DNA of 6,380 nt, taken from Actinomycetota bacterium. GTDB lineage: Bacteria; Actinomycetota; Actinomycetes; Nanopelagicales; Nanopelagicaceae. The DNA is taken from assembly GCA_009699825.1 (NCBI GenBank), contig WLNM01000064.1, forward strand, positions 1 to 6,380, given 5' to 3'. Below, piece after piece: positions 6,328 to 6,380 of this stretch. Within the stretch, counting starts at the first letter, position 1. Every line of letters starts with the position of its first letter. The translations under genes were made by a program, and so were the position numbers. The notes beneath the pieces were generated by a model. That model did not search any database. It saw nothing but the letters and a program-made list of their open reading frames with translations, and had not been told where the DNA came from.

Positions 6328-6357
6328 AGGTTATCGGTAGACTTATGCATATGTCAG
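6328..6357 (-). promoter_or_regulatory. Promoter of the SRAP gene
   Basis: On the minus strand CTGACA (6357-6352, 5 of 6 to TTGACA) is followed by an 18-base spacer and TAACCT (6333-6328), with 8 bases to the ATG. Spacing is good, and transcription would begin at or next to the start codon. The -35 box overlaps the proposed start codon of the divergent gene, so the two promoters overlap. Confidence 0.55.
6338..6343 (+). promoter_or_regulatory. Candidate -10 box for the right-edge gene
   Basis: TAGACT ends 7 bases before the ATG at 6351, the same geometry as at sodX and sigR, which implies a leaderless mRNA starting at that ATG. No good -35 is seen upstream. The box lies within the spacer of the SRAP promoter on the other strand. 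Confidence 0.4.
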
Positions 6358-6380
6358 ATTCACAAAAGGATAATTCGCAA
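6345..6380 (+). CDS. Start of an unidentified divergent gene, cut by the window edge
   Basis: An open frame runs from ATG 6345 (or ATG 6351, in frame) to the window end, encoding MHMSDSQKDNSQ at most. The -10-like TAGACT placed 7 bases before 6351 favours that start. Twelve codons cannot identify the product. From what I recall of gene order around sigR in other actinobacteria, aroA (EPSP synthase) is a possible occupant, but nothing in the sequence tests this. An alternative is that AAAGGA at 6365-6370 is the RBS of a gene starting just past the edge. Confidence 0.35.
   Translation, partial: MHMSDSQKDNSQ

Noticed and set aside
6108..6350. 80-aa minus-strand frame overlapping the SRAP start
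   Set aside because: It is out of frame with SRAP, whose N-terminal MCGRY and active-site boxes are unambiguous; the frame has no family features.

Overview
The window looks like chromosome from a streamlined, AT-rich actinobacterium. The taxonomic clues are the fused kgd-type 2-oxoglutarate dehydrogenase, the SigR/RsrA redox sigma/anti-sigma pair and a nickel superoxide dismutase with its own maturation protease, a set characteristic of Actinobacteria. Base composition is low for that phylum: two 60-base lines I counted by hand were 35% and 47% GC. Genes overlap or nearly abut, and only one gap between genes exceeds 50 bases. A freshwater acI (Nanopelagicales)-type genome is my best guess, but it rests on gene content and composition only.

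Layout. 1-3306 (+): most of kgd, cut by the left window edge. 3303-3629 (-): sodX, meeting kgd tail to tail with a 4-base overlap. 3699-4091 (+): sodN, divergent from sodX across a 69-base promoter region that holds an inverted repeat. 4081-5539 (-): a compact operon sigR, rsrA and a hotdog thioesterase-like gene. The last of these overlaps the end of sodN by 11 bases and carries sodN's intrinsic terminator inside its own coding sequence. 5588-6319 (-): an SRAP (YedK/HMCES-type) abasic-site protein. 6345-6380 (+): the first codons of a divergent gene that leaves the window.

How the genes relate. Apart from kgd (TCA cycle), most of the window concerns oxidative and thiol stress. SodN removes superoxide after SodX frees its N-terminal nickel-binding histidine. 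SigR, held by the zinc and cysteine switch of RsrA, directs the disulfide-stress response. The SRAP protein shields abasic sites in single-stranded DNA. The thioesterase-like protein is co-transcribed with the switch but has no known partner role here.

Novelty. No wholly new system is evident; every complete gene belongs to a recognisable family. The items most worth a second look are: a terminator embedded in an antisense coding region; a run of apparent leaderless promoters (TAnnnT-like box 7-8 bases before the start codon) at sodX, sigR, SRAP and the right-edge gene; an unusual C-terminal extension on RsrA; and altered active-site positions in the thioesterase-like protein.
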